A stretch of DNA of 64,000 bases, from assembly GCA_016930085.1 (NCBI GenBank), contig JAFGHO010000056.1, forward strand, positions 1 through 64,000, in the 5' to 3' direction. Positions 45,468 to 55,744 of the stretch are shown here, piece by piece. The position numbers and the translations under genes were made by a program. The notes below the pieces were generated by a model. That model was not told where the DNA came from and did no database searches. It saw nothing but the letters and a program-made list of their open reading frames with translations. Origin of the DNA: Spirochaetales bacterium (GTDB lineage: Bacteria > Spirochaetota > Spirochaetia > SZUA-6 > JAFGRV01). The stretch's first letter is position 1, and every line of letters begins with the position of its first letter.

Positions 45468-46523
45468 TCATTTCGGGACCCCGTTATCGGTATTTTCGCG
45501 ATAGAGAAGTCCTGCGACATCGAGTTCGTGGCGCCTTACAGCGTAAAGCTTTTGAAGTTCACTCTCCGGCGGTACCGAGTTATTTATGACGTAATACGCC
45601 TGATTCATGCGCAGTCGTGATTCTTTCATATCCTGACGAAGCAGATAATAATGCGACAATAAAAGAAGTATGTTGAATCCGGCCCATGTATCTTTTTTCA
45701 TGAGAAGCGCATTGTTCAATAAATCTGGAACCGCTTCATCATTATCATCCTTCTCGTCGTATACGTACAAACGCGCGAGGCCGACCATATCCTCCGTTTC
45801 TTTAAAGTCATATTCGGTTTTCCTGGAATAGAAATTTTCCTTTTCAACGAGTTTCGTTCCAACGATCGAATAACGTGATGAGATACACCGGTACCATTCC
45901 TCTTTCGGGATATCCATGGGCACGAGAACACCCGCACCCTCGTCATAATTGGTTTTCAGAAAAAGGACGGGACCACCGAACTCATGAACAAAATAGAGGG
46001 CAACCATCATCGGACCGACGCCCAGATATTTCCTCACGACGATATTGACCTGGTATCCCTTTTGAAGCAACGTATAGATTTCCTTAAGGAGAATCACCCG
46101 TTCATTCTGCGGAATGACATCGAGAAGATTCATATAAACGAATATCCGATAATAGAGATAATGGGTAAACGAGCAGGGATCAAGCCCGATCGATAATTCC
46201 GCAGGCGGCGGTATTTTCTCCAAATAATATGGCAGTTCCTCGGGACCCTCGGGGTCGGAGGTCGAGGGAAGCGGAAATTTTTCTTCGATAACGGGGACTT
46301 CCGCCTTTTCAGGGACAAGCGGCGGACTTTTACAGCCGTTCAGCAGAATGAAACATACGCACAGTATGACCGCAAAGCCCTGTGCGGGAAAACGGCGTCT
46401 TTCTGCCTTTCCGTTTACGGAAAACAGGGAAACCCTTTGGCGAATATTATTCAAACAAGCGACATCCCGCCCGCGATGCACACGGCAATTTCTTACTGAT
46501 GCGGTCAGCCTGTTCCTCACCAT
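45468..46523 (-). CDS. Lipoprotein of unknown function
   Basis: The 351-residue protein starts at an ATG right after AAGGGGGATGAG. It has a long positively charged N-terminus before a hydrophobic stretch and a lipobox-like LLNGC (Cys64). After a Pro/Glu-rich linker come helical segments (about 180-340) rich in Arg/Glu and Leu with TPR-like spacing (LLLLSHYYLLRQDMKESRLR). I cannot name a family. The N-terminal extension ahead of the signal is unusual; another start nearer the hydrophobic segment is possible. It converges with the cyclophilin-like gene. Confidence 0.65.
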   Translation of the reverse strand: MVRNRLTASVRNCRVHRGRDVACLNNIRQRVSLFSVNGKAERRRFPAQGFAVILCVCFILLNGCKSPPLVPEKAEVPVIEEKFPLPSTSDPEGPEELPYYLEKIPPPAELSIGLDPCSFTHYLYYRIFVYMNLLDVIPQNERVILLKEIYTLLQKGYQVNIVVRKYLGVGPMMVALYFVHEFGGPVLFLKTNYDEGAGVLVPMDIPKEEWYRCISSRYSIVGTKLVEKENFYSRKTEYDFKETEDMVGLARLYVYDEKDDNDEAVPDLLNNALLMKKDTWAGFNILLLLSHYYLLRQDMKESRLRMNQAYYVINNSVPPESELQKLYAVRRHELDVAGLLYRENTDNGVPK

Positions 46524-46652
46524 CTCATCCCCCTTAATGTTATATCGATGAATAAATCAATGCAAGCAACCCTCTCTATCAATCATCGGTTTTTTGCTTG
46601 ACCTGCCATAGTATTTCCGACTATGGTTGAGGCGGAAAGAGATATATCCATG

Positions 46653-49007
46653 CAGTACGGTTATTTCAGCGAAAAACAAAAGGAATATATTATCACCCGG
46701 CCGGACACCCCGACTCCATGGATGAATTATATTTCGAACGGCAGGGGCTATTGCGGAATCGTCAGCCAGACCGGGGGCGGTTTTTCCTTTTTCGGGGATC
46801 CGCGCGACCGTCGGATAACAAAATACCGTTTTAACGGGGTGCCTATAGACAGACCCGGCCGCTACATTTATATCAAAGACAACTCGACCGGCGATTACTG
46901 GTCCCCGACATGGCAGCCGGTCATGAAACATCCCGACCGCTATATATGCCGCCATGGCCTTGGGTATACCAGAATCGAATCGCGTTACGGGGATATCGCC
47001 CATTCGTTATGCTATTTTGTTCCCCCGGAACACTCACTTGAAATATGGCATCTCCGTATCGAAAACACCTCACACAACCCCATCGACCTCTCCGTCATCC
47101 CGTACTCGGAGTTCACCCTCTGGTGCGAACCCGAATCACGGAACATTCAGTGGTCGCTTCACCTGACACGCTGTTTTTTCGAAAACGGTCTCATCTTTTA
47201 TCCCTTTATCGAACCTCATCCCGCCTTTGATGCGAAAAAAAAATCGGCCTACGATCCGCAACGGCCGGGATTCGCTTTTATGGGTATCGACGGCCGTGTG
47301 AACGATTACGATTGCAGCCGTGACGTTTTTATCGGAACATACCGGTCGGAAACAAATCCGGCCGGCGTCGAGGCGCCCTCGCTTTCGGGGTCTCTCCTTG
47401 AAGGGGGTATCGGGTGCGCGGCGCTCCGCACGGAGGTCTCACTCGAGCCGGGGGAAGGCAAAGAGGTAATCGTCATCCTCGGTTTCGCTGCAAACAAAGA
47501 AGAAGCGTATGCCTCAAGCCGATATTTCGGCGATCCGGGAAACGCGGAAAAGGCATTCTTTGATATGAACGGGGGGTGGCAATCCTATCTTTCCGGCTTC
47601 ACGATCGCCTGTCCCGACAGCATGATCAACACGTTCACCAATGTTTTTCATCCGTATCAGTGTAAAACGACCTTCGACTGGTCCCGCTACATTTCCTACT
47701 ATGAGAACGGCGAGGGACGGGGCATGGGTACCCGTGATTCATGCCAGGACGCCCTCGCACTCTGCGAACGAATCCCCGATGCGGTACGAAAACGAATTAC
47801 GGAGATCATATCCGCCTGTCAGCTTGAAACCGGGGACTGTTATCACCAGTTTTTCCCTCTCGGACACCGGGCTGAATTAAAAAATTTTTCCGACGATCAT
47901 CTCTGGCTCATCGTCACGGCCTATTATTACATCGCGGAAAGCGGCGACCTCGATTTCCTCCGGGAGAACATCCCCTACGCGGACAGTGACGTGAAGGCCC
48001 CCCTTTACGATCATCTGACCGCCGCCTTACAGGCGACCCAAAAACGTAAAGGACCTCACGGGCTTCCCCTTATTCTTGTCGCCGACTGGAACGACACCCT
48101 TCATCTCTGGATGGAATCCGAGGCACCCGAATCCGTTTTTACCGCTTTACTCTATATGTATGCCGCGGGCCTGCTCGCCTCGCTCGCCGAACGAATCGGG
48201 GAAACTTCGGATGCCGCGGCCATCCGTCAAAAGTCATCCGAAATGGCGGCGTTGATAAATGAGTCCTGCTGGGACGGCGGGTGGTACGTGCGGGGGTTCG
48301 GCGGGAAAAAAATCGGAACAAAAGAAAACAGGGCGGCAAGGATATTCCTCAACAGCCAGTCCTGGGCGGTCATTTCCGGTATCGCCCGGGGAGAACGCGC
48401 TTTCGCCTGTATGGACAGCGCGAGGAGTCACCTCAATTCCCCCGAAGGGCTTAAACTTATCTCACCGCCCTTCGACCGTTACGACCCCGATCACGGACTC
48501 ATCTCCCGCTACGTGAAGGGAAGAAAGGAAAACGGAATATTCGCCCATGCGTGCGCCTGGGCCGTGATCGCGGAAACAATGCTCGGAAGGCCCGATTATG
48601 CCTTCGAGTACTACTCGGCGATACTTCCCGTCAAAAAAAACGACCGGGCGGATATTCTCAAAACGGAACCGTATGTTTTTTGCCAGACGATCTGCTCGGA
48701 AGACGGACTGAATACCGGCGAAGGGGCGAATTCCTGGCTTACCGGTACCGCTTCATGGATGTATATCGCGTTCACCCGCCATATCCTCGGCATACGACCG
48801 GGACTCGACGGGCTTACGATCTCGCCGTGCATCCCCGGCTCATGGGAAGGCTTTACCATGGAACGTATCTTTCGCGGCTGCCGGTATACGGTCGCGTGCA
48901 GGCGGGGAGGTCAAAACCGTCTTTTAGTCGACGGCAGGGAAAGGGAACGGTGGTTTGTGGAACCCTTGAATTCGGAAACATGTTCGATCGATATCGAAAT
49001 TATGTGA
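46653..49007 (+). CDS. GH94 disaccharide phosphorylase (cellobiose phosphorylase-like)
   Basis: This 784-residue intracellular enzyme has no signal peptide. It is built as a beta-sandwich domain (about 1-275), a linker helix region and an (alpha/alpha)6 barrel. Family features are YFSEKQKEYIITRPDTPTPW at the N-terminus, GMGTRDSCQDAL, VADWNDTLHLW (the catalytic Asp lies in this motif) and a C-terminal GLDGLTISPCIPGSW. Cellobiose or a related beta-glucoside plus phosphate would give glucose-1-phosphate and glucose. The exact sugar cannot be set by eye. GGAAAGAG lies just before the chosen ATG; an ATG at 46623 has no SD. It fits the GH9 enzyme at 6.8 kb. Confidence 0.93.
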   Translation, partial: QYGYFSEKQKEYIITRPDTPTPWMNYISNGRGYCGIVSQTGGGFSFFGDPRDRRITKYRFNGVPIDRPGRYIYIKDNSTGDYWSPTWQPVMKHPDRYICRHGLGYTRIESRYGDIAHSLCYFVPPEHSLEIWHLRIENTSHNPIDLSVIPYSEFTLWCEPESRNIQWSLHLTRCFFENGLIFYPFIEPHPAFDAKKKSAYDPQRPGFAFMGIDGRVNDYDCSRDVFIGTYRSETNPAGVEAPSLSGSLLEGGIGCAALRTEVSLEPGEGKEVIVILGFAANKEEAYASSRYFGDPGNAEKAFFDMNGGWQSYLSGFTIACPDSMINTFTNVFHPYQCKTTFDWSRYISYYENGEGRGMGTRDSCQDALALCERIPDAVRKRITEIISACQLETGDCYHQFFPLGHRAELKNFSDDHLWLIVTAYYYIAESGDLDFLRENIPYADSDVKAPLYDHLTAALQATQKRKGPHGLPLILVADWNDTLHLWMESEAPESVFTALLYMYAAGLLASLAERIGETSDAAAIRQKSSEMAALINESCWDGGWYVRGFGGKKIGTKENRAARIFLNSQSWAVISGIARGERAFACMDSARSHLNSPEGLKLISPPFDRYDPDHGLISRYVKGRKENGIFAHACAWAVIAETMLGRPDYAFEYYSAILPVKKNDRADILKTEPYVFCQTICSEDGLNTGEGANSWLTGTASWMYIAFTRHILGIRPGLDGLTISPCIPGSWEGFTMERIFRGCRYTVACRRGGQNRLLVDGRERERWFVEPLNSETCSIDIEIM

Positions 49008-49065
49008 AAAAGCCTTGCAAAACCATGAACTATTCCTGTATCCTCTCACTGAAACGGAGATATCG

Positions 49066-51300
49066 ATGAAAAAATTCGGCACATTCCAGGGCGTCTTTGT
49101 TCCCTCATATGAAGCTATTTTAGGGGCGGTCATATTCCTTATCCTTCCCGGTCTCGTCGGCGGCATCGGACTCGTTCCCATGGCAATTATCGTCATTCTC
49201 GCAAACAGCGCGACACTCGCCACATCATTTTCCATTTCCGATTGTACGACGAACCTCGAAAATGTCGGTGCGGGCGGCATGTTCGCTATTTCGAGGCGTT
49301 CTCTCGGCAGGGCATTCGGGGGTTCCATCGGAATACAGCTTTTCATCGCGCAGGCTTCATGTATCGGATTTTATGTGCTCGCCTTTGCAAAAGCCCTCCA
49401 GCCGATACTGATCCAGTTGCCCCTTTTTTCGGACTATTTCGGGGGATATTCGGTTCTGTTTCAAAAACAGGTCATCGCGACCGCGGTCGCTGTCCTGGCT
49501 TTTGTTTTTGCCGTTGTGGGCGCTGATTTTATCGTCAAAATCCAGCTGCTCATTTTCATCGTTCTCTCCGCTTCGATACTGGCCATATTCTCCGCGCCGT
49601 TATCAAACATCACCATGAACGACACGCCCGTGTTCACCATGACGACCGAATTGACACGCCCGGGATGGATGCTGATTTTCTGGAGTTCATTCGTCACCTT
49701 TTTCCCGGCAGTCACGGGAATCGACGCGGGAGTGGGGATGAGCGGGAATCTGAGAAATCCGAGAAAATCACTCGGCAAGGGGACCTTTTTTGCCATCGGT
49801 ATTACCTTTCTCGTTTATCTGGCCGTCACATTCATTTATTCGTTTATTAAAATGGACCTTCTCAATATTATCACGATTAGTCCCACGGAAAAGGAATACC
49901 CGAATATCGCGAGAATTTTCCAGGCCGCGCCCCTTATTTCCTGGATAATCTTCACCGGAATCGTCTTCGCGACACTTTCATCTGCGCTCTCGTACTTTAT
50001 GACTGCCCCGCGTACGGCACAGGCACTCGCGAAAGACAGTATCCTCCCGAAATTTCTCTCTTTTCTAAGCAGGGATTTCACACGAAAAGGTCAGGAACCC
50101 CGCCTGGCAACGATCGCTGTCTTGTTCATTATCATGGGGGTTGTCTGGGCGGGTGACGAAGGGTTCGCTTCGACGATCGTCGGTATCTGTTTTCTCGTCG
50201 TCTACGGCTGGGTCAATCTCGCCGCTTTTCTTGAACGAATCAGCGGGAACCCGAGCTTCAGACCCACATCAAAAGGTCACTGGGCGATCTCCCTCTACGG
50301 TTTTCTCATCTGTATGGTCGTCATTTCCCTCTTTAATTTTGTCATCGGGTTTTGCGTGATTGCCTCACAGATAGTCATTTTTGTCCTTCTTTTGAAATTC
50401 AAAACACGCAACAGACTCGAAGGCGTTTGGTGGGGTCTTCTCTTCAGCGGCCTGAACTGGGGTTTCAAGCGGATGCGTATGATAATCCAGGGGACCAAGA
50501 ACTGGCGGCCGATCGTCAATGTTTTTTGCATGGCGGATAAGGAGGAAGAATCCGAATCGACACTGGAAATGGGAAGAAGAATATCCGCCCTTCAGGGACT
50601 CACCATGGTCAATATATTGAAACCCAAAAAAGCGCCCGCCCCGCCCTACTTCATCCCCGAAGAAGCACAGATCATCGAAATTCCCGACGATGACTTCAAC
50701 AATGCGATTCTTTCAATATTACAATCATCGGTCCCCGGCGGATTCAATACAAATACCGCCCTGCTTCCCCTCGATCCGAGGATAAACAATATCGCCGTTA
50801 TCGAGGAAATCATCAACATGCAAAAAAATGTCCTTCTTTACAAGCACGGCATTATTCGCGATCCCGAAACAAGACGCATCGATATCTGGTGGAAAGGGGA
50901 AGAAAACGGCAATCTCATGGCCCTCCTCTCCTATATAATCAACAGAAGCGACAGGCGGGAGAAAAAATCCGAGAAATCCGTACGGCTTATCAGGAAGCTG
51001 TTCAAAGGTGAGGAAAAGGAAAAAGCGGAAGAGGATCTTACGCGGCTTCTCTATAACGCGCGGCTGAAAGGCTCGATCATGGTACTCGAAGAAGACGACA
51101 AACCGATTCACAAAAACATCGAGGAACACTCCGCCGATGCGCTGCTTATCATGATGGGTATGCCGGGCCAGCGGGGCAGCGGCCTCGCGAGGCTTTTTGC
51201 CCTGGACAGGCTTTTTTTCTCGCGGGAGCTTGAAAAATTCAAAAGCCTGCCGCCGCTTCTCTTTGTAAAAGCCCACAGCGTCATGGATCTTTTTGAATAA
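49066..51300 (+). CDS. APC-superfamily transporter, SLC12/cation-chloride cotransporter-like
   Basis: The protein has 744 residues. The N-terminal 450 residues contain about 12 hydrophobic helices, with LGAVIFLILPGLVGGIGLVP and VGAGGMFAISRRSLGRAFGG as APC/SLC12 signatures (the glycines lie in the broken first helix). The last 290 residues are a hydrophilic, mostly helical domain, as in eukaryotic Na-K-Cl cotransporters and their bacterial homologues. It starts at the ATG after ACGGAGATATCG. The transported ion or amino acid is not predictable. The gene follows the GH94 gene by 58 bases. Confidence 0.87.
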   Translation: MKKFGTFQGVFVPSYEAILGAVIFLILPGLVGGIGLVPMAIIVILANSATLATSFSISDCTTNLENVGAGGMFAISRRSLGRAFGGSIGIQLFIAQASCIGFYVLAFAKALQPILIQLPLFSDYFGGYSVLFQKQVIATAVAVLAFVFAVVGADFIVKIQLLIFIVLSASILAIFSAPLSNITMNDTPVFTMTTELTRPGWMLIFWSSFVTFFPAVTGIDAGVGMSGNLRNPRKSLGKGTFFAIGITFLVYLAVTFIYSFIKMDLLNIITISPTEKEYPNIARIFQAAPLISWIIFTGIVFATLSSALSYFMTAPRTAQALAKDSILPKFLSFLSRDFTRKGQEPRLATIAVLFIIMGVVWAGDEGFASTIVGICFLVVYGWVNLAAFLERISGNPSFRPTSKGHWAISLYGFLICMVVISLFNFVIGFCVIASQIVIFVLLLKFKTRNRLEGVWWGLLFSGLNWGFKRMRMIIQGTKNWRPIVNVFCMADKEEESESTLEMGRRISALQGLTMVNILKPKKAPAPPYFIPEEAQIIEIPDDDFNNAILSILQSSVPGGFNTNTALLPLDPRINNIAVIEEIINMQKNVLLYKHGIIRDPETRRIDIWWKGEENGNLMALLSYIINRSDRREKKSEKSVRLIRKLFKGEEKEKAEEDLTRLLYNARLKGSIMVLEEDDKPIHKNIEEHSADALLIMMGMPGQRGSGLARLFALDRLFFSRELEKFKSLPPLLFVKAHSVMDLFE

Positions 51301-51329
51301 CGGTGGTCTCTCCGCCGAAGGCCGTCTGT

Positions 51330-52127
51330 CTACAAAACCTTCATGCCGCCTTTTTCACCAAGCATTTCCTTGAGCATGCGCGCGTTTTGAACCGCCTGCC
51401 CTTTATAGTGATTGTTGAATGCGATAAGGATGATTTTTGCCGTCTCGATAATCTTTTCTATTCGTACGATCCATTCGGCAAGTTCACTTTCACGGTACAA
51501 ATAGTCATACCTGCTCGTATTGGTTCCCTGCCACCAGTTGGCTTTATTCCGGCCGTGAAAACGTATGTAACCGATATCGGAAGTAACGATGTCTCCCGGT
51601 TTTATAAGCCGCGGCAGATCGGGTTCATCCACATTGACAAAACCGACATTGCGCGAGGCAAGCGTTTCGACAACAGACTCCCTTACCCATTCATCCGACC
51701 TGAACTCGATCACCGTGGGAAATCCGTCAAAGGCTTTTGTGATCGTATCGAGGCTCCTCCTGTTTTCATCCGTATAGTGAAAACTGTAGGGAAACTGAAA
51801 AAGGACGGCACCGAGTCTTCCGTGATCCATAAGGGGGTCGATACCCTTTTTGTACAGTCCGATTTGTTCTTCGAGGTGTTCATCGATCTCATGAGTAAGC
51901 GCTTTATGCGCCTTGATACTGAAGAGAAACCCGTCGCGGCTTTTTTTGATCATTTGTTCGAGCATCCCTGCTTCCGGCTGGCGGTAGTAGGAAAAATTGA
52001 GTTCGACGATCGAAAACTCCTCGGAGTAATAGGAAAGGAAATCCTTCTGATTCGTACCCGGCGGATAAACCGGCCCGATCCAGTCTTTGTAGGAATAGCC
52101 GCTTGTCCCGATATATATCTCTTTCAC
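51330..52127 (-). CDS. DUF72-family protein
   Basis: The 265-residue protein has the recognisable DUF72 (YecE) start MKEIYIGTSGYSYKDWIG followed by VYPPGTNQKDFLSYYS. Later segments are FSIVELNFSYYRQP, HGRNKANWWQGTNTSRYDYLY and LIAFNNHYKGQAVQNARML, all typical of this TIM-barrel-like family. Its biochemical role is not established. It faces the SLC12-like gene tail to tail. No partner suggests a job. Confidence 0.95.
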   Translation of the reverse strand: MKEIYIGTSGYSYKDWIGPVYPPGTNQKDFLSYYSEEFSIVELNFSYYRQPEAGMLEQMIKKSRDGFLFSIKAHKALTHEIDEHLEEQIGLYKKGIDPLMDHGRLGAVLFQFPYSFHYTDENRRSLDTITKAFDGFPTVIEFRSDEWVRESVVETLASRNVGFVNVDEPDLPRLIKPGDIVTSDIGYIRFHGRNKANWWQGTNTSRYDYLYRESELAEWIVRIEKIIETAKIILIAFNNHYKGQAVQNARMLKEMLGEKGGMKVL

Positions 52128-52526
52128 GTCTCCCCCTCATATCGCCGTTTTACAGAACACGGATGTCGCTCAAATAGTGTAGCGTCAAAGATCGATGTGT
52201 TCAAGAGAGACATCTTCTCCGATTGGTCGCTCAGCTATACCGCCGGCATACACCGGCGGGAAATCGGGCGGTGCGATACAGCCCGGAAGGAACAGTTACG
52301 CCGGCAAATCCCGTTAAAACCCACCCGTCGCCGCTTGACAATATCGGACTGATGTATAATATTGGTGACAGGTTATCGCTTTAGCGAGATAAAATACATC
52401 GGTCGCTCCTATCGAGGCGAAGGATTAAAAAAGAGAGGGTTGCCGCGTACGACCCCTTTTCCATGCGAGGAAATCCGGCGGAAGGACAGACGGCAGCGGA
52501 TATAAAAAAAAAGAAACAACCGGGCA
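52128..52526. other. Intergenic region with no supported gene
   Basis: About 400 bases between the DUF72 start and the next plus-strand ORF. Short open frames occur but none has an SD or family features. Promoters for both flanking divergent genes are expected here, and none stood out clearly. Confidence 0.4.
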
Positions 52527-54047
52527 ATGCACATGACGCCGCCTTTCAGATTACAGTCAATTACCCAGATAAACGCTTTCAGGCGTTATACGACGCCCGA
52601 TTACTTTCCCGAGTCAATGCTTTCGTTCGCCCGATCCAATCCCCTCGTCATCCCCCCACTTCTGAATAAAATTCCTTTGAGCCTCGATGTGACGATTAAA
52701 ACGGTCGAAAAGACACACGAAGCCCTTATCTCATCGATACCCCACTTTCTCGACGATGACCGCCCCTTCAGGCTGTTCGAACAACTGAGGGCGGAGTTCC
52801 TCGATGTGACGGACGAACTTCCGGAAAATTACGACGATCTTGTCACCCTTATATGCAAAACCGGAATCGCCCTGCTCGAGGGAATCAAACCGAAATCGGC
52901 GCACCGTTTTTCAGACACATGCGGCCGCATCAGGGAAAAAAGTGAAATAATCGGCAAACTCGAGCGCCGTACCCTGGCGATCGACCTTATGGGAGAAATC
53001 TTCCAGATTTTTCTATCGACATCGAATGACGAGGTCGGCCTTTTTTTGAAAAAGACGATCATCGCCTTGATTTCATACGACACGCAGACCTCGACATTCG
53101 AGGAAGAACTCTGGGAACGCATTGAAGCATACGAGGTGCCATGTATCGGGCTGATCCGGGAATTTATGCATCTTTATTGTAAAAAACTGTCCGTTCTTAA
53201 GAGCCTTTTCCTTCATCCTTCGGTAGTCACCTTTATCCAGCACTTCAAGGATAAAATAATCAAACAACGGCTTCCTGCCAATCTCAGAAGAAGCGTGATC
53301 GATCAGATGAATACCCTTTACCGCGACACGTCGATAAGCAAGGTAAAGAACAACATCAACAAGATAATCGGTCTTTACGAACATGTGGCCGCAGACGGTG
53401 AACTTCTTCGCGCAAAGGGAATTCTCCAGAACTTTCTCTTTCTGCTCGATAAATATGAAAATTTTTTCGAGGCCAATTTTTATTGTTCGCAGATAAATGT
53501 ATTTCATTCTCTCATCCACACGTTCAAGAAAAAAAAACTGGACAGGAACGATATCGCGGAAAACAAAAAACTCACGTTGTATCCGTGCAAGGATTATCAT
53601 GATTACTTGAAGGGATATTATTCACATGACTGTACCGTGGACGAAGACCTCGCGAAAGATCATCTGGCGAATCCGCGGTTTTTCAATATCAGGATATTTT
53701 ACTCCGACGAGTGGGTGGGCAACATCTATGTGCTCGATTATTCTTGTGACAGGGAAATCGTTCTCATCGACAGAATCCAGATTAAAAAATCATTCACATT
53801 TATGCCCATCAGATTTTTTTCAACGTTTATGGAAAAATTCACCGGACTACTTCTTCCACACGGCAGCAGGATAAAGATTATCGCCCCCCACAATATCAGC
53901 AATTTCCCGCACATTTCAAACAGTTTCCGAAAATATTCGGAACAATGTGAAAAAATCGCGTTCAATTGCGACAAGACGGAAGAAGCTTTTGAAAGCTATG
54001 ACGAGGAAATCTTCTATGTCCTTCATCCCCGCCCGGCGGACGCTTAA
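52527..54047 (+). CDS. Hypothetical helical protein
   Basis: The protein has up to 506 residues, with no signal peptide or membrane helix. The first third is a long run of helices with charged residues, the middle (about 170-330) has coiled-coil-like heptads, and the last 150 residues are strand-rich, including FYSDEWVGNIYVLDYSCD and FIYSD-like edges that could be a GNAT-like or adaptor fold. I do not recognise the family. Start position is unsure: ATGs at 52527, 52533 and 52617 are all possible and no strong SD is seen. It overlaps pyruvate kinase by 4 bases, tail to tail. Confidence 0.68.
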   Translation: MHMTPPFRLQSITQINAFRRYTTPDYFPESMLSFARSNPLVIPPLLNKIPLSLDVTIKTVEKTHEALISSIPHFLDDDRPFRLFEQLRAEFLDVTDELPENYDDLVTLICKTGIALLEGIKPKSAHRFSDTCGRIREKSEIIGKLERRTLAIDLMGEIFQIFLSTSNDEVGLFLKKTIIALISYDTQTSTFEEELWERIEAYEVPCIGLIREFMHLYCKKLSVLKSLFLHPSVVTFIQHFKDKIIKQRLPANLRRSVIDQMNTLYRDTSISKVKNNINKIIGLYEHVAADGELLRAKGILQNFLFLLDKYENFFEANFYCSQINVFHSLIHTFKKKKLDRNDIAENKKLTLYPCKDYHDYLKGYYSHDCTVDEDLAKDHLANPRFFNIRIFYSDEWVGNIYVLDYSCDREIVLIDRIQIKKSFTFMPIRFFSTFMEKFTGLLLPHGSRIKIIAPHNISNFPHISNSFRKYSEQCEKIAFNCDKTEEAFESYDEEIFYVLHPRPADA

Positions 54048-55483
54048 CTTATTGTATGAAGTTTCATCACATTCGTTCCGCCGGCTATTCCGTGTGGAAG
54101 TCCCGCGGAAACAACGACAAGGTCTCCTTTCTCGACAAGACCCGCCCGTTTGAGTATTTCTTCATCTTTGGCGATCATATCCAGAAAGCTGGCATTGAGT
54201 TCCGTATGAAAAATGGTCTCGATTCCCCAGACCAATGAAAGCTGGTAATAGGTCTCCATAACCGGTGTCATCGCTATCACCTTTGCACGCGGACGAAACA
54301 TGGAAATAAGCCTCGCCGTGGTACCGGACATGGTATTGGCAATGATGAGTTTCGCATCGAGTTCTTCAGCCGATGTACAGATTGATTCGGCAATGATGAG
54401 ACTGGGATTAATCGAATAATCGAGTTTTTCCTCCCGCACCCACCCCCTGTCGAGCCAGAGATTTCGTTCGACATTATTCGCTATCTTCCGCATCATTGTA
54501 ACCGCCTCCACAGGGTAACTCCCGACAGCGGTTTCCGCGGAAAGCATGATCGCATCCGATCCGTCATAGATCGCGTTTGCGACATCCGTTACTTCCGCCC
54601 GGGTCGGAATCGGATTCGAAATCATGCTTTCGAGCATCTGTGTCGCGATAATCACCGGCCGTGAACGCAGGTTGCAAAGCCTGACGATCATTTTCTGGTA
54701 GATGGGAATCATCGCGAGGTCACACTCGATTCCCAGATCTCCCCGGGCCACCATGACCGCATCCGAGGCGGGGATAATCGAGTCCATCTCGCGAAGCGCC
54801 GCGTCCCGTTCGAGTTTCGCAATCACCAGGGCCTTTCCTCCCAGTGCCATTATTTCCTTTCGAAGCCGTTCGATATTTTCTTTTTTCTGAACAAAGGAAA
54901 GCGCGACAAAATCGACCGAGTGTTCGATTCCGAAACGCAGGTCCTCGAGATCTTTCCCGGTCGGAATCTCGTTCGAGAGAACCTGGCCCGGAAAATTGAC
55001 TCCCTTATGACTTTTCAACAAGCCGCCGTCAATGACCCTGCACAAAAGAGACGTTTCTTCCTTTTTTTCTATCCTCAGTTCGATATAACCGTCATCGAGA
55101 AGAATCATTTTTCCTTCACTGGAATCCTCGAGCAGATGATCGTAATTTACCGGTATGACATGTATATCGCCTGTCTTTCTATATTCTTTTCCGGGGACAA
55201 GCCGCACTTCAGTGTTCACGGCAAGCTCTATCCGGCCTTCGGGCAGATTCCCGACCCTTATCTTTGGTCCGCTTAAATCCTGAAGAATACCGATATTTTT
55301 ACCCCTCTCTTCCCTTATACGTTTCAGGTGACCGATCACCTTCGCGTGGTCGTCGTATGTTCCATGGGAAAAATTAAGTCTGGCGACATTCATTCCCGCA
55401 TCGATGAGTTTCTCGAGTACTTCCGGCCGGGATGATGCGGGACCGATGGTACAGATAATCTTTATTTTATTCATATTCACCAT
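54044..55483 (-). CDS. pyk: Pyruvate kinase
   Basis: The 479-residue glycolytic enzyme makes pyruvate and ATP from phosphoenolpyruvate. Motifs are ICTIGPASSRPEVLEKL at the start, ARLNFSHGTY (substrate loop), VMVARGDLGIECDL and the conserved DGSDAIMLSAETAVGSYPVEAV. The C-terminal allosteric domain is present (about 345-479). Two in-frame ATGs (55483 and 55474) are close together and no clear SD separates them. It gives pyruvate for acetyl-CoA, citramalate synthesis and Pta fermentation. Confidence 0.96.
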   Translation of the reverse strand: MVNMNKIKIICTIGPASSRPEVLEKLIDAGMNVARLNFSHGTYDDHAKVIGHLKRIREERGKNIGILQDLSGPKIRVGNLPEGRIELAVNTEVRLVPGKEYRKTGDIHVIPVNYDHLLEDSSEGKMILLDDGYIELRIEKKEETSLLCRVIDGGLLKSHKGVNFPGQVLSNEIPTGKDLEDLRFGIEHSVDFVALSFVQKKENIERLRKEIMALGGKALVIAKLERDAALREMDSIIPASDAVMVARGDLGIECDLAMIPIYQKMIVRLCNLRSRPVIIATQMLESMISNPIPTRAEVTDVANAIYDGSDAIMLSAETAVGSYPVEAVTMMRKIANNVERNLWLDRGWVREEKLDYSINPSLIIAESICTSAEELDAKLIIANTMSGTTARLISMFRPRAKVIAMTPVMETYYQLSLVWGIETIFHTELNASFLDMIAKDEEILKRAGLVEKGDLVVVSAGLPHGIAGGTNVMKLHTIS

Positions 55484-55744
55484 AGTGTAAGGTTATCCGA
55501 GAAATATCAAGAGTGTGTGAAAATATTTTTTCATATGCGTCTGTCCTGCATATCCTCATTTCCACACGACTCCTATATCCATATGCGCACCCGGCGTGAC
55601 CTCCGTCCCCGGATTTTTATTCGTCCGGATTCGAGCAAATCATCGCACCAGCTACGATACTGAGAGCGCCGTCTTGAGGACTCCTGATATTTACAAAAAG
55701 CGGGCTATAGTATAGATTATCAGACGGGATTGAGTGCATTATTT

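Noticed and set aside
51303..52352. A 349-codon plus-strand frame opposite the DUF72 gene
   Set aside because: DUF72 motifs on the minus strand are unambiguous. The plus frame is an antisense shadow that also runs through the intergenic region.
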